Origin: Hydrogenophaga sp.
GTDB taxonomy: Bacteria; Pseudomonadota; Gammaproteobacteria; Burkholderiales; Burkholderiaceae_C
DNA length: 7,529 nt
Assembly (NCBI GenBank): GCA_018335615.1
Contig: JAGXRS010000448.1
Coordinates: 1 to 7,529, forward strand
Direction: 5' to 3'
Made by a program: the position numbers and the translations under genes. The notes under the pieces were generated by a model. It was not told where the DNA came from, made no database searches, and saw nothing but the letters and a program-made list of their open reading frames with translations. Of this stretch, positions 5,589 to 7,529 are shown one piece after another (within the stretch, counting starts at the first letter, position 1; every line of letters starts with the position of its first letter).

Positions 5589-5626
5589 CAACAAAATGGG
5601 CACCCCGCGGGGTGCCCATTTTGTTG
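5589..5626. terminator. Bidirectional intrinsic terminator, perfect 38-base palindrome
   Basis: The two 19-base arms, CAACAAAATGGGCACCCCG and its exact complement, meet with no mismatch. The stem has a very GC-rich top and A/T-rich base, with TTTT and TTG on the descending side in both orientations. It lies 10 bases after the slyD-like stop and 24 bases after the dut stop on the other strand, so it serves both convergent genes. Confidence 0.93.
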
Positions 5627-5650
5627 CTTTCGACGGGGCGACCGACGGAC

Positions 5651-6100
5651 TCAGCCCCGCCCGGTGGAGCCGTAGCCGTCGGTCCCGCGTTCGCTGGGGG
5701 CAGCGAAGTCGTCCACCACATTGAAGCGGGCCTGCACCACCGGCACGATGACCATCTGCGCGATGCGCTCCATGGGCTCCACGGTGAAAGCCGTGTCGCT
5801 GCGGTTCCAGGCGCTCACCATGAGCTGGCCCTGGTAATCGCTGTCGATCAGCCCGACCAGATTGCCCAGCACGATGCCATGCTTGTGGCCCAGCCCCGAG
5901 CGAGGCAGGATCATGGCCGCATAGCCCGGGTCGGCCAGGTGGATGGCCAGGCCGGTGGGCACGAGCTGCCAGGCGTTCGGTCCGAGCACCAGGGGCGCAT
6001 CCAGGCAGGCCCGCAGGTCCAGCCCAGCGCTACCGGCCGTGGCGTAGGCCGGCAGGTGCGCGGCCATGCGCGGGTCGAGCACCTTGACGTCGATCTGCAT
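5651..6100 (-). CDS. dut: Deoxyuridine 5'-triphosphate nucleotidohydrolase (dUTPase)
   Basis: Dut hydrolyses dUTP to dUMP and pyrophosphate, keeping uracil out of DNA and feeding dTMP synthesis. The 149-residue protein carries all five motifs of trimeric dUTPases in order: AGSAGLDLRA (22-31), PRSGLGHKHGI (66-76), GLIDSDYQG (83-91), ERIAQMVIVPV (111-121) and the C-terminal flap RGTDGYGSTGRG (138-149). The catalytic aspartate is D86. The flap has Tyr143 in place of the more usual Phe, a common conservative change. Length and sequence match E. coli Dut (about 151). The ATG at 6100 has a good ribosome site. The gene starts 25 bases after the TRAP permease stop on the same strand, so the two may be co-transcribed, although their functions have no obvious link. 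Confidence 0.97.
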   Translation of the reverse strand: MQIDVKVLDPRMAAHLPAYATAGSAGLDLRACLDAPLVLGPNAWQLVPTGLAIHLADPGYAAMILPRSGLGHKHGIVLGNLVGLIDSDYQGQLMVSAWNRSDTAFTVEPMERIAQMVIVPVVQARFNVVDDFAAPSERGTDGYGSTGRG

Positions 6101-6107
6101 GCGGTGA

Positions 6108-6113
6108 CTCCTC
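6108..6113 (-). promoter_or_regulatory. Ribosome binding site of dut
   Basis: On the - strand GAGGAG lies seven bases before the dut ATG. It fixes that start and sits in the 25-base gap after the TRAP permease gene, which allows translation of dut from a shared message. Confidence 0.75.
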
Positions 6114-6125
6114 GTTCGGCCGGGC

Positions 6126-7529
6126 TCAGTTGACCGGCTTCATGGCGTCTTGCAGGGCCTTGGCGGGGTCGTCTTCTTCCTCCTCGCTTTCAGCTGGCTC
6201 CAGACCGTCGGCATCAGCCCCTTCCTCGGCGGCCTCCTCATCGTCCTCGTCGATCTGCAGGCCCTGCATGTTGTTGAGCATGTCCCGAACCGAATCCTCG
6301 TCCATCAAGACCGCCTGGCCCAGGCTGCCGGTGACGATGCTCGGGTTGACCAGGATCACCGCCACCATGATGACCTGCATGATGATGAAGGCAATGGAGC
6401 CTTTGTAGATCTGCGATGTGGTGACGGCCTTGATCCGCTGGCCCGTGACCACGTCGTTGTAGTCCTGCCGTGCGGCCACGCTGCGCAGATAGAACAGCGC
6501 GAAGCCGAACGGTGGCGTGAGGAACGAGGTCTGCAGGTTCATGGCGATGATCACGCCGAACCAGATCAGGTTGATGTCGAGCTTCTCGGCCACCGGTGCG
6601 AGCAACGGGATCACGATGAACGCGATCTCGAAGAAGTCGATGAAGAAGCCCAGCACGAACACCAGGAAGTTCACGAAGATCAGGAAGCCCATCTGGCCGC
6701 CGGGCAGCTTGTCGAACAGGTGCTCGACCCAGATGTGGCCATCGGCCGCATTGAAGGTGAAGCTGAACACCGTGGAGCCAATCAGGATGAACATCACGAA
6801 GATGGCCAGCTTGGTGCTGTTCTCCAGCGCCTGCTTGAGCAGGTCAAAGGACAGCGTGCGACGGGCCGCGGCCATGATCAACGCCCCGATGGCCCCCATG
6901 GCGCCACCCTCGGTGGGCGTGGCCACACCCAGGAAGATGGTGCCCAGCACCAGGAAGATCAGCACCAGCGGCGGGATCAGCACGAAGGTGACGCGCTCCG
7001 TCAGGCGCGACAGCAGGCCGATACCCAGCAGCTTGTTCACCAGCGCCAGGCCCAATGCCAGGAAAGCGCCGATGGTGGTGGACAGGATGAACACCTCGTC
7101 GCCAGGCGCGGCGCTCTCACGGCCCAGCCAACTCGCCATGAGGGGATCGTGCACCTGCGACCAGGCATAAGCGGCCGCGCCACAGACGACCAGCAGCGCC
7201 AGCAGCGAGCGGTGGCCGCTGGAGCCGTTGGGCTCGGAATAGATGCGTGCCTCAGGCGGCAGCGCCGGCACCCAGTCGGGCTTGAAGAGCGCCACACCCA
7301 CGATGAACAGCAGGTACAAGCCCACCAGCATCATGCCGGGGACCAGGGCACCGGCGTACATGTCGCCCACCGAACGGCCGAGCTGATCGGCCAGCACGAT
7401 CAGCACCAGCGACGGCGGCAGTGCCTGGGCCAGGGTGCCCGACGCGGTGATGGTACCGGTGGCAATGGTGCGGTTGTAGCCATAGCGCAGCATGATGGGC
7501 ATGGCGATCAGGCCCATGGAAATCACCGA
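6126..7529 (-). CDS. TRAP transporter large permease subunit (DctM family), 5'-truncated
   Basis: This is the C-terminal 468 or so residues of the large membrane subunit of a tripartite ATP-independent transporter. It would move an organic acid or related solute across the inner membrane using the sodium or proton gradient, with a binding protein and a small permease that are not in the window. The frame is open to the right edge; the GTG at 7526 is an internal codon. Family blocks are ISMGLIAMPIMLRYGY, TASGTLAQALPPSLVLIVL, VATPTEGGAMGAIGALIMA, GFFIDFFEIAFIVIPLLAP and IWFGVIIAMNLQTSFLTPPF. About ten hydrophobic segments are visible. A hydrophilic insert (about 90-108) and total size suggest the long DctM type rather than the 425-residue type. 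The last 43 residues (6126-6257) form a highly acidic tail, with 18 Asp/Glu in the first 30, after the final membrane span. The substrate cannot be read from sequence. Confidence 0.93.
   Translation of the reverse strand, partial: SVISMGLIAMPIMLRYGYNRTIATGTITASGTLAQALPPSLVLIVLADQLGRSVGDMYAGALVPGMMLVGLYLLFIVGVALFKPDWVPALPPEARIYSEPNGSSGHRSLLALLVVCGAAAYAWSQVHDPLMASWLGRESAAPGDEVFILSTTIGAFLALGLALVNKLLGIGLLSRLTERVTFVLIPPLVLIFLVLGTIFLGVATPTEGGAMGAIGALIMAAARRTLSFDLLKQALENSTKLAIFVMFILIGSTVFSFTFNAADGHIWVEHLFDKLPGGQMGFLIFVNFLVFVLGFFIDFFEIAFIVIPLLAPVAEKLDINLIWFGVIIAMNLQTSFLTPPFGFALFYLRSVAARQDYNDVVTGQRIKAVTTSQIYKGSIAFIIMQVIMVAVILVNPSIVTGSLGQAVLMDEDSVRDMLNNMQGLQIDEDDEEAAEEGADADGLEPAESEEEEDDPAKALQDAMKPVN

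Noticed and set aside
5589..5626. Long perfect palindrome as a mobile-element end or replication site
   Set aside because: Its position between two convergent stop codons and its stem with T-rich ends explain it fully as a bidirectional terminator.
6517..7170. 217-codon open frame on the + strand
   Set aside because: It is antisense to the TRAP permease, whose transmembrane motifs are unmistakable.

Overview
The window is GC-rich chromosomal DNA with housekeeping content. It looks like a beta-proteobacterium of the order Burkholderiales, probably family Comamonadaceae. That placement is inferred from codon bias, from the style of the proteins (a long BamC, a SlyD-like FKBP, an extended TRAP permease) and from gene order; no rRNA or other phylogenetic marker is present. 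There are eight protein genes, two of them cut by the window ends or nearly so. I see no tRNA, rRNA, CRISPR array, insertion sequence or phage gene.

Left part (1-2754, + strand): the C-terminal part of a class I SAM-dependent methyltransferase is followed by dapA (lysine/diaminopimelate synthesis) and bamC (outer-membrane beta-barrel assembly lipoprotein). The dapA-bamC order is the same as in Escherichia coli, where bamC was first called nlpB/dapX. A perfect hairpin with A and T tracts at 2724-2754 closes this unit from both sides.

Middle part (2782-4994, - strand): reading leftward from 4994 there is roxA/ycfD (a JmjC-type oxygenase acting on ribosomal protein L16), then 22 bases later an unrecognised 174-residue protein. 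Next comes an AT-rich gap of about 220 bases with three inverted repeats, one a clear leftward intrinsic terminator. Last is a small alanine-rich lipoprotein gene. roxA is divergent from a SlyD-like peptidyl-prolyl isomerase gene, and the start codons are only 14 bases apart. A perfect 12-base palindrome fills most of that gap and may hold two overlapping -10 boxes.

Right part (5009-7529): the SlyD-like gene (+) converges on dut (-, dUTPase) across a perfect 38-base palindrome that should stop transcription both ways. Upstream of dut on the same strand lies the C-terminal part of a TRAP-type large permease with an unusual acidic tail; it runs off the right end.

The genes serve several basic processes: cell-wall precursor and lysine supply, outer-membrane biogenesis, ribosome modification, protein folding, nucleotide-pool sanitation and organic-acid uptake. 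I found no convincing undescribed multi-gene system. The points most worth checking are the structured leftward RNA region at 3095-3185, the palindromic divergent promoter at 4996-5007, and the unknown partner gene of roxA.
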